From contig PWFQ01000065.1 in NCBI GenBank assembly GCA_003554105.1, positions 1 to 64,000 on the forward strand: a DNA stretch of 64,000 bases, written 5' to 3'. The first letter of the stretch is position 1; each line of letters opens with the position of its first letter. This stretch comes from Clostridiaceae bacterium. GTDB taxonomy: Bacteria; Bacillota; Clostridia; Peptostreptococcales; T1SED10-28. The notes beneath the pieces are model-generated. The model searched no databases and was not told where the DNA came from. It saw only the letters and a list, made by a program, of their open reading frames with translations. Positions 19,340 to 29,856 of the stretch are shown piece after piece. Made by a program: the position numbers and the translations under genes.

Positions 19340-19608
19340 CAAAAAATCCATGAAGTGTGGAAATAATCCTTGCAGAAAGATTCGAAAAACTGTAGAATGT
19401 CTATAGATAGAAAGTTGAAATTCCAACACTTTGCAAGGAATGAAACAGATCTTGCAAAAAAAATCCTTCTGTCATTTAGAATAATTCCTGACAACTGCTC
19501 AAGCGTAGACGTAAAAAGGGATAGAGAAGTTTTTCTAAATGAGGGTCCTTTGTTACAATTGAAGGATTGATCGTTTCCGATGTAAATACTTTAAAGGGAG
19601 GAAACACG

Positions 19609-21288
19609 ATGCTAGAAAAAGACAAGTTGAAAGAAGTGAAAGAAGAAAAAAAACGATGGCAGAAAGAGAAAGTCGACAAGGGTTTATCGAAATTCCCTGA
19701 AAGGAAAGAGGAGTTCACTAGAACATCAGGAGCAAACATTGAAAGACTGTATACTCCTGATGATCTTGAAGGTATGGACTACAACAAAGATTTAGGTTAC
19801 CCAGGGGAATATCCTTATACCCGTGGAGTTCAGCCCACGATGTATCGGAGCCGCTTTTGGACAATGAGACAATATGCCGGTTTTGCAACAGCAGAAGAGT
19901 CCAACAAACGCTATAAGTATCTTCTCGAACAGGGACAGACCGGACTTTCTGTGGCATTTGATTTACCCACACAGATCGGATATGATTCCGATCATGAATT
20001 AGCACAAGGTGAAGTGGGCAAAGTGGGAGTCGCCATCGATTCGCTCACTGATATGGAAATTTTGTTTGACGGGATTCCTTTGGATAAGGTAAGTACATCC
20101 ATGACAATTAATGCACCGGCTGCAGTTCTATTAGCGATGTACATAGCGGTTGCTGAGAAGCAGGGGGTTTCTGCGGATCAATTAAGGGGAACAATTCAAA
20201 ATGATATTTTAAAAGAGTATATCGCCCGGGGCACATATATATTCCCGACTGAAGAGTCTATGAGGTTGATCACGGATATTTTTGCGTACTGTTCAAAGGA
20301 AGTGCCACAATGGAATACAATCAGTATTTCGGGTTACCACATCCGGGAAGCCGGTTCTTCGGCCAGCCAAGAGGTTGCATTCACATTGGCTGATGGAATT
20401 GCATACGTTGAAGCTGCAATTAAAGCTGGATTGGATGTGGATTCTTTTGCGCCGAGGCTCTCCTTCTTCTTCAACTCCCACAATGACTTATTGGAAGAGG
20501 TTTCAAAGTTCAGAGCAGCCAGAAGATTGTGGGCGAAAATCATGAAAGAACGATTCGGAGCAAAAAATCCCAAATCGATGCAATTGAAATTCCATACGCA
20601 AACTGCAGGATCCACTCTAACCGCACAGCAACCGGATAATAACATTGTTCGTGTGGCAATACAGACCCTTGCGGCTGTTCTTGGCGGAACCCAGTCACTT
20701 CATACAAACTCCAAAGACGAAGCCTTGGCTTTGCCAACTGAAGATTCAGTGAGAGTCGCCCTGCGGACACAACAAATTGTGGCTCATGAAAGTGGAGTTG
20801 CGGATACTGTAGATCCATTGGCAGGTTCCTATTACGTTGAGAAAATGACGAAGGAAATTGAAGATGCAGCAATGGAATACATTGAGCAAATCGATGAACT
20901 GGGAGGAGCACCTGCAGCAATTGAACAAGGTTTTATTCAAAAAGAAATTATGGACAGTTCCTATAACTATCAAAAAGAACTGGAAAAAGAAGAAAGAATT
21001 GTTGTGGGAATGAATAAGTTCCAGGTCAAAGAAAAGCCGGTGGAAGGACTTCTGAAGCTTGATCCCCGAGTAGAAGAGCTGCAAAGGGACAAAATTAAGA
21101 AAACGAAAGAAAATCGGGACGAAAAAATGGTTCAAGATAATCTGAAAGCACTTCGACAGGCAGCTTCCGGCAATGAAAATACCATGCCTTATATTCTTGA
21201 GTCCGTTAAAGCATATGCAACTCTAGGAGAAATTTGTGGAGTTCTGCGGGAAGTCTTTGGTGAATACCAGCAAAGCGTCGTGATCTAA
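19609..21288 (+). CDS. Methylmalonyl-CoA mutase, catalytic (large) subunit
   Basis: [64 protein letters not shown] at 19609 after GGGAGG. Confidence 0.96.
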   Translation: MLEKDKLKEVKEEKKRWQKEKVDKGLSKFPERKEEFTRTSGANIERLYTPDDLEGMDYNKDLGYPGEYPYTRGVQPTMYRSRFWTMRQYAGFATAEESNKRYKYLLEQGQTGLSVAFDLPTQIGYDSDHELAQGEVGKVGVAIDSLTDMEILFDGIPLDKVSTSMTINAPAAVLLAMYIAVAEKQGVSADQLRGTIQNDILKEYIARGTYIFPTEESMRLITDIFAYCSKEVPQWNTISISGYHIREAGSSASQEVAFTLADGIAYVEAAIKAGLDVDSFAPRLSFFFNSHNDLLEEVSKFRAARRLWAKIMKERFGAKNPKSMQLKFHTQTAGSTLTAQQPDNNIVRVAIQTLAAVLGGTQSLHTNSKDEALALPTEDSVRVALRTQQIVAHESGVADTVDPLAGSYYVEKMTKEIEDAAMEYIEQIDELGGAPAAIEQGFIQKEIMDSSYNYQKELEKEERIVVGMNKFQVKEKPVEGLLKLDPRVEELQRDKIKKTKENRDEKMVQDNLKALRQAASGNENTMPYILESVKAYATLGEICGVLREVFGEYQQSVVI

Positions 21289-21327
21289 AAATACGTGTTT
21301 AGTGGATAATAATAAGGAGGTTTTTTC

Positions 21328-21726
21328 ATGGATAAACCGATTAGAGTGTTAGTTGCAAAGCCGGGATTGGATGGTCATGATCGAGGGGCGAAAGTAATAG
21401 CGAGGGCTCTTAGAGATGCCGGGATGGAGGTTGTTTATACGGGTCTACGCCAAACTCCGGAGCAAATTGTACAGACTGCAATTCAGGAGGATGTGGATGT
21501 CGTTGCTTTAAGTATTCTCTCCGGAGCACACAATCACTTGCTTCCCAAAATTGTGAATCGTTTGAAGGAAGAAGGGGTCTATGACGAAGTTCTGGTTCTG
21601 GCAGGTGGAGTGATTCCGGATGATGACATCCCGGGACTGAAAGAAGCGGGGATTGAGGCGGTATTTACACCGGGAACTCCCACAGGCGTAACTATTAACT
21701 TTATTAAGGAAAACTTAAAAAAATAA
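21328..21726 (+). CDS. Methylmalonyl-CoA mutase, B12-binding (small) subunit
   Basis: [37 protein letters not shown] (DxHxxG). Confidence 0.96.
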   Translation: MDKPIRVLVAKPGLDGHDRGAKVIARALRDAGMEVVYTGLRQTPEQIVQTAIQEDVDVVALSILSGAHNHLLPKIVNRLKEEGVYDEVLVLAGGVIPDDDIPGLKEAGIEAVFTPGTPTGVTINFIKENLKK

Positions 21727-21743
21727 AAGCAAATAGAATGGAT

Positions 21744-21788
21744 AAGGGAAAGCCGATGAATTCTTAAGAGTCATCGTCTTCCCTTTGT
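21744..21788 (+). terminator. Probable intrinsic terminator
   Basis: AAGGGAA-agc-CGATGA...TCATCG-tc-TTCCCTTTGTT. Confidence 0.6.
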
Positions 21789-21946
21789 TAATGGAAAAAA
21801 CTTAGAGGATATCAACAAAAATGAGGATTGAATGAATTCATATTTTGTTGTCTGTTACAATAAAACAACCTATATAATGAATGGGGAGTTTCTTATTAGT
21901 CATATGTGGATCATCAAAGAGGAAATTATTAAAGGATGGTGAGAGA

Positions 21947-22909
21947 ATGAAGGATTTAAAGGGAAAACTCATAAAAAAAAGCATGAAGGCAACAGCGAGA
22001 ATGATCACGATGTTAGAAAATCAAGATCCATCTGCAATTGAAATCCTTGCTGACCTTTATTCTCTAACAGGAAATGCGAAGGTTATAGGGATTACCGGAC
22101 CGCCCGGAGCTGGCAAAAGCACATTAACTGATAAACTGGTAAAGGGTTTACGAAAGAAAGACAAAAAGGTGGGAATTATTGCAGTGGATCCAACAAGTCC
22201 TTTTTCCGGCGGGTCCATCCTTGGAGATCGTATACGTATGTCGGATTTGGCAACAGACCCCGGAGTTTTTATTCGAAGTATGGGAACCCGCGGTCACCTG
22301 GGAGGGCTTTCAAAAGCAACCCAGGGAGCTGTAAAAGCCCTGGACCTCTACGGGATGGACTATATTATCATTGAAACGGTTGGTGTAGGTCAGTCAGAAG
22401 TGGATATCGTAAAGACAGCTGACACTGTTGTCATGGTAATGGTCCCGGGACTCGGTGACGATATACAGGCAATTAAAGCAGGAATTATGGAAATCGGTGA
22501 TATTTTCGCGATTAATAAGGCAGATCGGGATGGTGCTGCAAAAACCCATAGAGAGATTGCAAATATGTTGGACTTTGTCGAAAAAGATTGGAAACCTCCC
22601 ATTGAACAGGTTGTCGCTTTACAAAACCAGGGGATCGATAATCTTCTGAACCATATTTTAGATCATTTGAATTATTTAGACACCACAAATCAGCTGATTG
22701 ATCGAAGGATCAATAGCAGCAGGATCGAAATCATGGAGTTAATGAAAGAACGTTTGATGGAAGATTTTATTAAGGAAGAGGACATTCAAGAAGATTTGGA
22801 AGTATGTGCCCGAGAAGTGGCTCAAAGAGAGAATAATCCTTATAGGGCCAGCGAAGAATTATTGAAAAAAGTAATTACAAAGGAGGCAAAAAATTATGAA
22901 AACCACTAA
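21947..22909 (+). CDS. meaB: Methylmalonyl-CoA mutase-associated GTPase MeaB
   Basis: VIGITGPPGAGKSTLTDKL, DRIRMSDLATDPGVFIRSMGTRGHLGGLS; start MKDLKGKL at 21947 after GGTGAGAGA. Confidence 0.95.
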   Translation: MKDLKGKLIKKSMKATARMITMLENQDPSAIEILADLYSLTGNAKVIGITGPPGAGKSTLTDKLVKGLRKKDKKVGIIAVDPTSPFSGGSILGDRIRMSDLATDPGVFIRSMGTRGHLGGLSKATQGAVKALDLYGMDYIIIETVGVGQSEVDIVKTADTVVMVMVPGLGDDIQAIKAGIMEIGDIFAINKADRDGAAKTHREIANMLDFVEKDWKPPIEQVVALQNQGIDNLLNHILDHLNYLDTTNQLIDRRINSSRIEIMELMKERLMEDFIKEEDIQEDLEVCAREVAQRENNPYRASEELLKKVITKEAKNYENH

Positions 22910-23303
22910 ACTGGATCATATCGGCATTGCAGTCAAAGATCTGGAGAAATCCCTGGCATTTTATGAAGAGGTGCTGGGTATTAAATGTCAAGGAAAGGAA
23001 ACCGTTGAGGAACAGAAGGTAAGAGTTGCTTTTCTTCCCATCGGTGACACTGAAGTTGAGCTTTTGGAGTCTACCGACCCTGAAGGACCCATCGCTAAAT
23101 TCATTGATAAAAAAGGCGAGGGAATACAACATATGGCTTATCGTGTGGATGATATTGAAAAAGCCATTGCAACAATGAAGGAGAAGGGAATTCGCATGAT
23201 CGATGAAAAACCTCGATACGGTGCAGGGGGAGCGAAAATAGCATTTTGTCATCCCAAAGATACCAATGGAGTATTAATTGAGTTAAGTGAGCGGGTAGAA
23301 TAA
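22896..23303 (+). CDS. mce: Methylmalonyl-CoA epimerase
   Basis: KLDHIGIAVKDLEKSLAFYEEVLGI; glyoxalase-like fold, 135 aa. Confidence 0.95.
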   Translation: MKTTKLDHIGIAVKDLEKSLAFYEEVLGIKCQGKETVEEQKVRVAFLPIGDTEVELLESTDPEGPIAKFIDKKGEGIQHMAYRVDDIEKAIATMKEKGIRMIDEKPRYGAGGAKIAFCHPKDTNGVLIELSERVE

Positions 23304-23396
23304 AAAAGATCTTCCCACATCAAAACCATATGTTATAATACTGTATTAAGAGTTGGCAACAATTATACAAGACTTTTATTAGGAGGTTAATGTTCA

Positions 23397-24944
23397 ATGA
23401 CCACAAAAAGATTAGAAGAGTTGCGTCAGCGGAAACAGAAGATCCGGGAAGGCGGAGGAGAGAAAAGAATCGAGAAGCAGCACGAAAAGGGGAAACTGAC
23501 CGCCAGAGAAAGGGTCAATCTCTTGTTCGATGAAGGAAGCTTTGTTGAACTGGATGCCCATGTAAAGCATCGATGTGTAAATTTCGGCATGGAGAAAGTT
23601 GATGCTCCCGGAGAAGGTGTTGTTACGGGATACGGGAAAGTTGAAGGGAAATTGGTCTATGCATATGCTCAAGACTTTACTGTCGTCGGAGGATCTCTTG
23701 GTGAAATGCATGCGAAGAAAATAGTTAAAACCCAAGAACTGGCTCTTAAGATGGGAGCCCCTATTGTAGGTCTTAACGATTCCGGTGGAGCAAGAATTCA
23801 AGAAGCGGTTGATGCACTTTCAGGGTATGGTCAGATTTTTTATAACAATACTATCGCATCAGGTGTAATTCCTCAAATATCTGCAATTATGGGACCTTGT
23901 GCGGGAGGCGCGGTTTATTCTCCTGCGCTGACAGACTTTATCTTTATGGTTGACAAAACCAGTCAAATGTTTATCACAGGACCCGAAGTTGTAAAAAGTG
24001 TCACAGGTGAAGAGGTTTCATCGGAAGAGCTCGGGGGAGCAACAACCCACAACACAAAAAGCGGGGTTGCTCATTTTAAAGCTGCCAATGATGAGGAGTG
24101 TTTAAAAGAAATTCGAAGATTGCTTAGCTTTTTACCGTCCAACAATATGGAAACGGCAACCCAATTAGCTGTAGAAGACGACTTGAACCGCATGCTTCCG
24201 GAAATGGAGGGTTTCGTACCGGAAAATCCCAACAAGCCTTATGATATGAAGGATGTCATCCATTCTATCGCGGACAATAGGGACTTCTATGAAGTTCAAC
24301 CAACCTATGCAATGAACATGATTACCGGGTTTATTCGGATTAATGGAAACTCGATCGGAGTGATAGCAAATCAACCAAAGGTTTTAGCAGGCTGCTTGGA
24401 CATTAATGCATCAGATAAGGCGGGACGATTCATTCGAACCTGTGACTGCTATAATATCCCGGTCCTGAATCTAGTAGATGTTCCCGGGTTTCTTCCTGGA
24501 AAAGGGCAAGAGCATGGTGGAATTATTCGACATGGTGCGAAAATGCTCTATGCGTATAGTGAAGCTACAGTACCGAAAGTAACATTGATTGTCAGAAAAT
24601 CCTATGGAGGGGCATACCTTGCGATGTGTTCCAAGGATTTAGGAGCGGATATGGTATTTGCGTGGCCATCAGCAGAAATTGCAGTAATGGGTCCTCAGGG
24701 GGCGGCAAATATCATTTTCAGAAGAGATATTAAAGAATCCGACGATCCGCAAAAAACAAGAGAAGAAAAGATTCAGGCCTACTCTGCAGAGTTTGCAACT
24801 CCATACAAGGCAGCGGAAAGAGGGTTCGTTGATGATGTCATTGAACCGGCTGCAACGAGAGCGAGACTTGTGGATGCTTTTGATATGCTTGCAAGCAAGC
24901 GGGAAACACGACCGGCAAAGAAACACGGAAACTTTCCTGTATAG
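23397..24944 (+). CDS. mmdA: Methylmalonyl-CoA decarboxylase alpha subunit (carboxyltransferase)
   Basis: LNDSGGARIQEAVDALSGYGQIF, GPCAGGAVYSPALTDFIFMV; cluster with mmdDCB. Confidence 0.94.
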   Translation: MTTKRLEELRQRKQKIREGGGEKRIEKQHEKGKLTARERVNLLFDEGSFVELDAHVKHRCVNFGMEKVDAPGEGVVTGYGKVEGKLVYAYAQDFTVVGGSLGEMHAKKIVKTQELALKMGAPIVGLNDSGGARIQEAVDALSGYGQIFYNNTIASGVIPQISAIMGPCAGGAVYSPALTDFIFMVDKTSQMFITGPEVVKSVTGEEVSSEELGGATTHNTKSGVAHFKAANDEECLKEIRRLLSFLPSNNMETATQLAVEDDLNRMLPEMEGFVPENPNKPYDMKDVIHSIADNRDFYEVQPTYAMNMITGFIRINGNSIGVIANQPKVLAGCLDINASDKAGRFIRTCDCYNIPVLNLVDVPGFLPGKGQEHGGIIRHGAKMLYAYSEATVPKVTLIVRKSYGGAYLAMCSKDLGADMVFAWPSAEIAVMGPQGAANIIFRRDIKESDDPQKTREEKIQAYSAEFATPYKAAERGFVDDVIEPAATRARLVDAFDMLASKRETRPAKKHGNFPV

Positions 24945-24980
24945 AAAAACGAGTTCTGAAATAAACGGAGAGGTGATTAG

Positions 24981-25430
24981 ATGAATATGTATAAGGTTCT
25001 TCTAACCGGACAAACCCTCTTGGATCGATTGAAAGATCCAAATCAGGAAATGTCTATAGGAGATCAATTAGCAGCAAGTCTCCAGGTAACAGTATTAGGA
25101 GTTTCGATTGTTTTTATCGCGTTGGCATTACTTTACGTTGCAATTAACGGAATGGAAAGAGCCTTCGGTGACAAGAAACAGCCAACCCCTAAGCCGAAAC
25201 CGGTAGAACAGGAGACAGCATCACAAGAACAATCTCGGGAAAATGCGAGCGCCGTAGAGCAAGAAGATCAAGAGGAGCTAATTGCAGTGATTACTGCCGC
25301 AATTGCAGCGAGCATGGAAACTTCCAGCCATAACATTGTTGTTCGAAACATAGTGAGAAGTAATGATATGACTCCGACTTGGGGAAGAGCAGGAAGAGTT
25401 GAACAAACCCAGCGGATGTTTACCAGATAA
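24981..25430 (+). CDS. mmdD: OadG-family/methylmalonyl-CoA decarboxylase delta subunit
   Basis: Single TM (VTVLGVSIVFIALALLYVAIN), charged linker, C-terminal ...TPTWGRAGRVEQTQRMFTR; context. Confidence 0.85.
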   Translation: MNMYKVLLTGQTLLDRLKDPNQEMSIGDQLAASLQVTVLGVSIVFIALALLYVAINGMERAFGDKKQPTPKPKPVEQETASQEQSRENASAVEQEDQEELIAVITAAIAASMETSSHNIVVRNIVRSNDMTPTWGRAGRVEQTQRMFTR

Positions 25431-25486
25431 AAGAGAAACCAACCTTTACTTATGAAATCAAACCGAAAATTAAGGAGGAAACATTA

Positions 25487-25903
25487 ATGAAAAAATTTAA
25501 AATTACTGTTAACGGAGTTGCGTATGATGTTGATGTCGAAGAGATTGCACAAGGTGCTGCCGCACCATCAGCTCCGGCAGCTCAACAGTCACAACAGCAA
25601 GCACAACCACAGGCAAAGCCTGCTGCTCCTGCTCCAAAAAAAGAAGAACCGAAAAAGGAAGCAGCGCCGGCACCATCAGCACCTGCAGGAGCTCAGACAA
25701 TTGAAGCTCCTATGCCGGGGAATGTGTGGAAAGTACTTGTGAAAGAAGGAGATCAAGTAGAAGAAGGACAGGCTCTGATTATCCTTGAAGCGATGAAAAT
25801 GGAAAATGAAATAAGCGCTCCTGCAGCAGGAACTGTAGCAAAAGTACATGTTGATGAAGGTGCATCTGTAGACAATGGCGATGTATTAGTATCACTTAGC
25901 TAA
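25487..25903 (+). CDS. mmdC: Biotin carboxyl carrier subunit (methylmalonyl-CoA decarboxylase gamma)
   Basis: EAMKMENEI biotinylation motif; Ala/Pro-rich linker. Confidence 0.95.
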   Translation: MKKFKITVNGVAYDVDVEEIAQGAAAPSAPAAQQSQQQAQPQAKPAAPAPKKEEPKKEAAPAPSAPAGAQTIEAPMPGNVWKVLVKEGDQVEEGQALIILEAMKMENEISAPAAGTVAKVHVDEGASVDNGDVLVSLS

Positions 25904-25920
25904 AGAAAAAGCGAATACGA

Positions 25921-27144
25921 TTGAAAGGAGATGCACAAATGGTTGATATTTTTATCGATTTTATCAATACAACGGGCTTTATGAATATCAGTATTCAAGA
26001 ACTGATTATGATTGTGTTAGCCTGTTTTCTGTTATTCTTAGCCATTGGGAAAGGATTTGAGCCACTTTTATTAGTGCCGATTGCCTTTGGTATGCTACTG
26101 ACAAATCTTCCTATGGCAGGGGTAATGGAACCGATGACTGTGGTATTGAATATCGTTACTCCCGGTGGCGGTCAAGGTGCGATTGAAGCCGGAATGGAAA
26201 TTGAACAGACAGTCCAAAATACGGGTGGCCTATTAGGACACTTTTACAAAGGAAATCAGTTAGGGATCTTCCCTCCATTAATTTTCCTTGGTGTCGGAGC
26301 AATGACAGACTTTGGACCTTTGATTGCAAATCCTAAAAGTGTCTTTTTAGGAGCAGCAGCCCAGTTTGGAATTTTCTTTACATTTATCGGAGCAATTCTT
26401 ATGGGATTTTCTCCCGAAGCAGCGGGTAGCATTGGAATTATCGGGGGCGCTGACGGTCCAACAGCAATTTTGGTTACTTCGCAGCTTGCTCCTCACCTGT
26501 TAGGACCGATTGCAGTGGCTGCATATTCATATATGGCTCTTGTGCCTGTTATTCAACCGCCAATTATGAGGGCGTTGACCACAAGTGAAGAGAGAAAAAT
26601 CAAAATGGAACAGTTGCGATCGGTATCAAAAAAGGAAAAGATTGTGTTCCCGATTATGGTAACAATTATTGTAACACTTCTTTTGCCGGCGGCAGCACCT
26701 CTTATCGGGATGCTAATGTTTGGTAATCTTTTAAAAGAATGTGCTGTTACCGATCGATTATCAAAAACAGCACAAAACGAACTTGTGAATATCGTTACGA
26801 TCTTATTAGGTCTGAGTGTTGGAGCTTCAGCAAGAGCAGAGCAGTTTTTAGAGTTTGAAACGATTCAGATTATTGTCCTGGGTGTAGTTGCCTTCGGGGT
26901 TGGTACTGCAGCAGGAGTTATCATTGCTAAATTAATGAACAAAATCTCGAAAAAAGCGATCAATCCTCTAATCGGTGCAGCAGGTGTATCTGCAGTACCA
27001 ATGGCTTCAAGGGTTGTACAAACTGTAGGACAAAAAGAGAATCCAAGCAATTTTCTTTTGATGCATGCCATGGGACCTAATGTATCGGGAGTCATCGGAT
27101 CTGCCGTAGCTGCCGGTGTTATGTTGTCATTATTTGGAGGTTAA
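25921..27144 (+). CDS. mmdB: Na+-translocating decarboxylase beta subunit
   Basis: [42 protein letters not shown]; polytopic; likely start MVDIFIDF at about 25939. Confidence 0.95.
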   Translation: MKGDAQMVDIFIDFINTTGFMNISIQELIMIVLACFLLFLAIGKGFEPLLLVPIAFGMLLTNLPMAGVMEPMTVVLNIVTPGGGQGAIEAGMEIEQTVQNTGGLLGHFYKGNQLGIFPPLIFLGVGAMTDFGPLIANPKSVFLGAAAQFGIFFTFIGAILMGFSPEAAGSIGIIGGADGPTAILVTSQLAPHLLGPIAVAAYSYMALVPVIQPPIMRALTTSEERKIKMEQLRSVSKKEKIVFPIMVTIIVTLLLPAAAPLIGMLMFGNLLKECAVTDRLSKTAQNELVNIVTILLGLSVGASARAEQFLEFETIQIIVLGVVAFGVGTAAGVIIAKLMNKISKKAINPLIGAAGVSAVPMASRVVQTVGQKENPSNFLLMHAMGPNVSGVIGSAVAAGVMLSLFGG

Positions 27145-27153
27145 AGGCGATAA

Positions 27154-27193
27154 AAACCCTTTGGAGAAGCAACCGGTCTCCAAAGGGTTTTTT
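27154..27193 (+). terminator. Strong intrinsic terminator after mmdB
   Basis: AAACCCTTTGGAGA-agcaaccgg-TCTCCAAAGGGTTTTTTT. Confidence 0.9.
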
Positions 27194-27209
27194 TAAAAGG
27201 AGAGGGAAT

Positions 27210-28181
27210 ATGAAAGCGGAGACCTTATGTTATCTTTACGAAAATCAGGGAAAGATCGTATCCGGAGAAGAGATCAGCCGATCCTTAAATATTTCCAGAA
27301 CAGCAGTCTGGAAGCACATTGGCCGTTTAAGGGATGAAGGCTATCCCATCGAATCCATTCCGCAAAAAGGGTATAAATTAGTGGTTGAACCTTCCAGCAT
27401 TTTTCCCTGCGTTTTAGAGAAGAAGTTCGGTAAACCGGTGTTTTATTTCCAATCCATCGGTTCAACAAACGGATATTTAAAAGAAAATCTCCCGCTCCAC
27501 AAAGATGGAACAATCGTTATTAGTGATGAACAGACAAAGGGACGTGGAAGAATGGGAAGAGATTGGTATTCTCCTAAAGGGAAAGGGCTTTTTTTATCTC
27601 TTTTGTTGAAGCCGTCTCTTCAAATTGATGAAATATTTGCAATGACAAGTGTTGTCGCAGTATCGATCTATAGGATTATGAAGAAAAACTACGATGTTCC
27701 GGTTAAGATAAAATGGCCGAATGACTTGGTCGTGGAAGGCAAAAAAATCGCTGGTATTTTAACGGAAATTTCCGGAGAGCTGGATGGAGTAAACAACCTG
27801 ATCGTGGGAATGGGAGTTAATCTACACAATGAATTTTTTCACAAGGAAATACAGCATCAAGCTACATCTCTATATTTGGAGAAGAACCTAAAGGTCTCAA
27901 GACATGAATTTTCAGAGGCACTGCTTGAAGAGTTTTTTAAAAACTATGATACGTTTTTGGAAAGAAGAAATATTGACTTCCTGCTCGACGATCTTTGTAA
28001 AGCCTCAAGTGTACTTGGAAAAGAAATTGATGTGATCGAGGGAAGCAGAAGAAGTCCTGCCACTGCATTGGAAATTACCAGAGAAGGATTCCTGAAAGTA
28101 CGTTATGAAGAGGGAATCGTAGAACTGCTTCGATCAGGAGAGATATCAATACGGGAAAGCATGCAGGAACTCAACAAATGA
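27210..28181 (+). CDS. birA: Bifunctional biotin-[acetyl-CoA-carboxylase] ligase/biotin operon repressor
   Basis: N-terminal HTH (GEEISRSLNISRTAVWKHIGRLRDEGY), GRGRMGRDWYSPKGKG, IKWPNDLV. Confidence 0.95.
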   Translation: MKAETLCYLYENQGKIVSGEEISRSLNISRTAVWKHIGRLRDEGYPIESIPQKGYKLVVEPSSIFPCVLEKKFGKPVFYFQSIGSTNGYLKENLPLHKDGTIVISDEQTKGRGRMGRDWYSPKGKGLFLSLLLKPSLQIDEIFAMTSVVAVSIYRIMKKNYDVPVKIKWPNDLVVEGKKIAGILTEISGELDGVNNLIVGMGVNLHNEFFHKEIQHQATSLYLEKNLKVSRHEFSEALLEEFFKNYDTFLERRNIDFLLDDLCKASSVLGKEIDVIEGSRRSPATALEITREGFLKVRYEEGIVELLRSGEISIRESMQELNK

Positions 28182-28220
28182 AAGATTTCTCTCAACAGGG
28201 ACAACAGAATGAAATAAATG

Positions 28221-28249
28221 TTGAATTTTAACCAATAAACTGGTACAAT
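28221..28249 (+). promoter_or_regulatory. Sigma-A promoter TTGAAT-17-TACAAT
   Basis: TTGAAT (28221-28226), 17-nt spacer, TACAAT (28244-28249). Confidence 0.7.
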
Positions 28250-28255
28250 TATACC

Positions 28256-28336
28256 GTGAATTTAGCCGGCAACTTCGCTGGACTGAATGAATCACAAAAA
28301 ACTATTATACGACCAGCATCTTTATCTAAAGAGCTG
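28256..28336 (+). promoter_or_regulatory. Structured 5' leader (two hairpins) upstream of ECF S-component gene
   Basis: GTGA-A-TTTAGCCGGC-AACTTC-GCTGG-A-CTGAA-TGAA-TCAC, then CCAGC-AT-CTTT-ATCT-AAAG-A-GCTGG just before GGAGGTG. Confidence 0.5.
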
Positions 28337-28354
28337 GAACGGAGGTGCGTGAAA

Positions 28355-28969
28355 ATGTCAGAGAAAGTGATGTCAAGGGGAACCAAACTTCACGGGATGG
28401 GTGGTTTCTCAAAAAGGCAAGCCTTGGGAACGAAAGGACTTACCTTAGCAGGAATGTTAGGAGCATTATCGATAGTCTTAGGAATGACTCCGGTGGGATT
28501 CATACCGTTACCATCTGGAATTGCTGCAACTACAATGCATATTCCAACAATTATGGCTGCCATCGTAGGTGGACCGATTACAGGTGTATTGGTAGGATTG
28601 ATTTTTGGAGTCAGTAGTTTTGTTCGAGCAACAAATCCGTTTTTTGCGAATCCGATTGTTGCAATTCTGCCCCGACTTTTCATAGGACTTGCGAGTTACT
28701 ACTCTTACGTAGGAATCCGCTACTTCTTAGAGTCAAAGTTATCTGTTTCAGAAGGCAAAGCGAAAAGCACAGCCATTGTCATTGCTTCAGTAGCAGGAAC
28801 AGCAACAAATACGATCGGAGTGTTAAGTCTCATCTATCTATTTGGATATATGCCTTTGAGCTTTGTGCTCGGAATTGCGGCGACCAATGGAGTTGCTGAG
28901 ATGATTGCATCTGCGGTGATTATTCTCGCGGTATTGAAGTCGTTGGAAAAGGGCGGAATCTTCAAATAG
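28355..28969 (+). CDS. ECF transporter S component (possible pantothenate importer by neighbourhood with coaX)
   Basis: Multi-TM, LTLAGMLGALSIVLGMTPVGFIPLPSGIAATTMHIPTIMAAIVGGPITGVLVGLIFG; ATG 28355 after GGAGGTG (track start is a GTG at 28256). Confidence 0.8.
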   Translation: MSEKVMSRGTKLHGMGGFSKRQALGTKGLTLAGMLGALSIVLGMTPVGFIPLPSGIAATTMHIPTIMAAIVGGPITGVLVGLIFGVSSFVRATNPFFANPIVAILPRLFIGLASYYSYVGIRYFLESKLSVSEGKAKSTAIVIASVAGTATNTIGVLSLIYLFGYMPLSFVLGIAATNGVAEMIASAVIILAVLKSLEKGGIFK

Positions 28970-29004
28970 GATTCGAGGATAAATTTATGTAAGTAGGTGA
29001 AGGA

Positions 29005-29814
29005 ATGCTATTAGTTATCGATGTCGGGAATACCAATGTCGTTCTAGGAGTCTATAAGAATGAGGAATTGCTTGATTTTTGGAGAATTGGTACAGACAAG
29101 GAAAAAACTTCGGACGAATATAGCGTCTTAATTGACCAGCTTTTTGGCTACAAGGGTTTGGACCGTGGAGAAGTACAGGATGTAATTATCTCATCTGTGG
29201 TACCTGATATCATGCATTCCCTTGAAAACACTGTTTATAAGCTCTTCGGAATTGCTCCCCTGGTCGTGGGACCAGGAGTCAAAACCGGAATGAACGTAAA
29301 ATATGATAATCCCAGACAAGTAGGGGCAGACCGCATTGTAAATGCAGTGGCGGCTTATGAAAAATACAAGGGTCCCTTAATCGTCATTGATTTTGGAACA
29401 GCAACCACATTTTGCGCAATTTCAAAAAACGGGGAGTATTTAGGAGGCACGATAGCACCCGGAATAAAAATTTCCAGTGAGGCACTCTTCCAAAGAGCCT
29501 CAAAGCTTCCCCGGGTCGAACTGATTAAACCGGGAAAAACTATATGTAAAAATACAGTAAACTCACTTCAATCGGGGATCATATACGGCTATGTCGGTTT
29601 GGTGGAGCATATTGTAAAAAAAATGAAAAGAGAGTTTAAAGATCTGGACATCAAGGTGATTGCAACAGGAGGTCTTTCAACATTGATTGACAGTGAAACA
29701 GACTGTATCGATCAAATCGATCGGTTCTTGACACTGGAAGGTCTTAGAATTATTTATGGTCGAAACCTTGAAGAACGCATGAGAAAACTAGAGAGATTTG
29801 AAAAAACCAGGTAA
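29005..29814 (+). CDS. coaX: Type III pantothenate kinase
   Basis: [33 protein letters not shown]. Confidence 0.95.
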   Translation: MLLVIDVGNTNVVLGVYKNEELLDFWRIGTDKEKTSDEYSVLIDQLFGYKGLDRGEVQDVIISSVVPDIMHSLENTVYKLFGIAPLVVGPGVKTGMNVKYDNPRQVGADRIVNAVAAYEKYKGPLIVIDFGTATTFCAISKNGEYLGGTIAPGIKISSEALFQRASKLPRVELIKPGKTICKNTVNSLQSGIIYGYVGLVEHIVKKMKREFKDLDIKVIATGGLSTLIDSETDCIDQIDRFLTLEGLRIIYGRNLEERMRKLERFEKTR

Positions 29815-29830
29815 TTCAACCTGGTTTTTT
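29801..29830 (+). terminator. Intrinsic terminator overlapping coaX stop
   Basis: AAAAAACCAGG-TAATTCAA-CCTGGTTTTTT. Confidence 0.85.
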
Positions 29831-29856
29831 CAACTGCTGTAAAGGAAGTGATATTC

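Noticed and set aside
23351-23371. TTGGCAACAATTATACA upstream of mmdA resembling a sigma-54 promoter
   Set aside because: The -12 half is ATACA rather than TTGCA; insufficient match
25518-25742. Alternative-frame ORF ([13 protein letters not shown]...) with Gln/His/Arg-rich sequence
   Set aside because: Frame-shifted reading of the Ala/Pro/Gln-rich linker of the biotin carrier gene mmdC
28256-28354. N-terminal extension of the ECF S component from the GTG at 28256
   Set aside because: Region sits at the predicted transcription start, has strong hairpins, and the GGAGGTG RBS precedes ATG 28355
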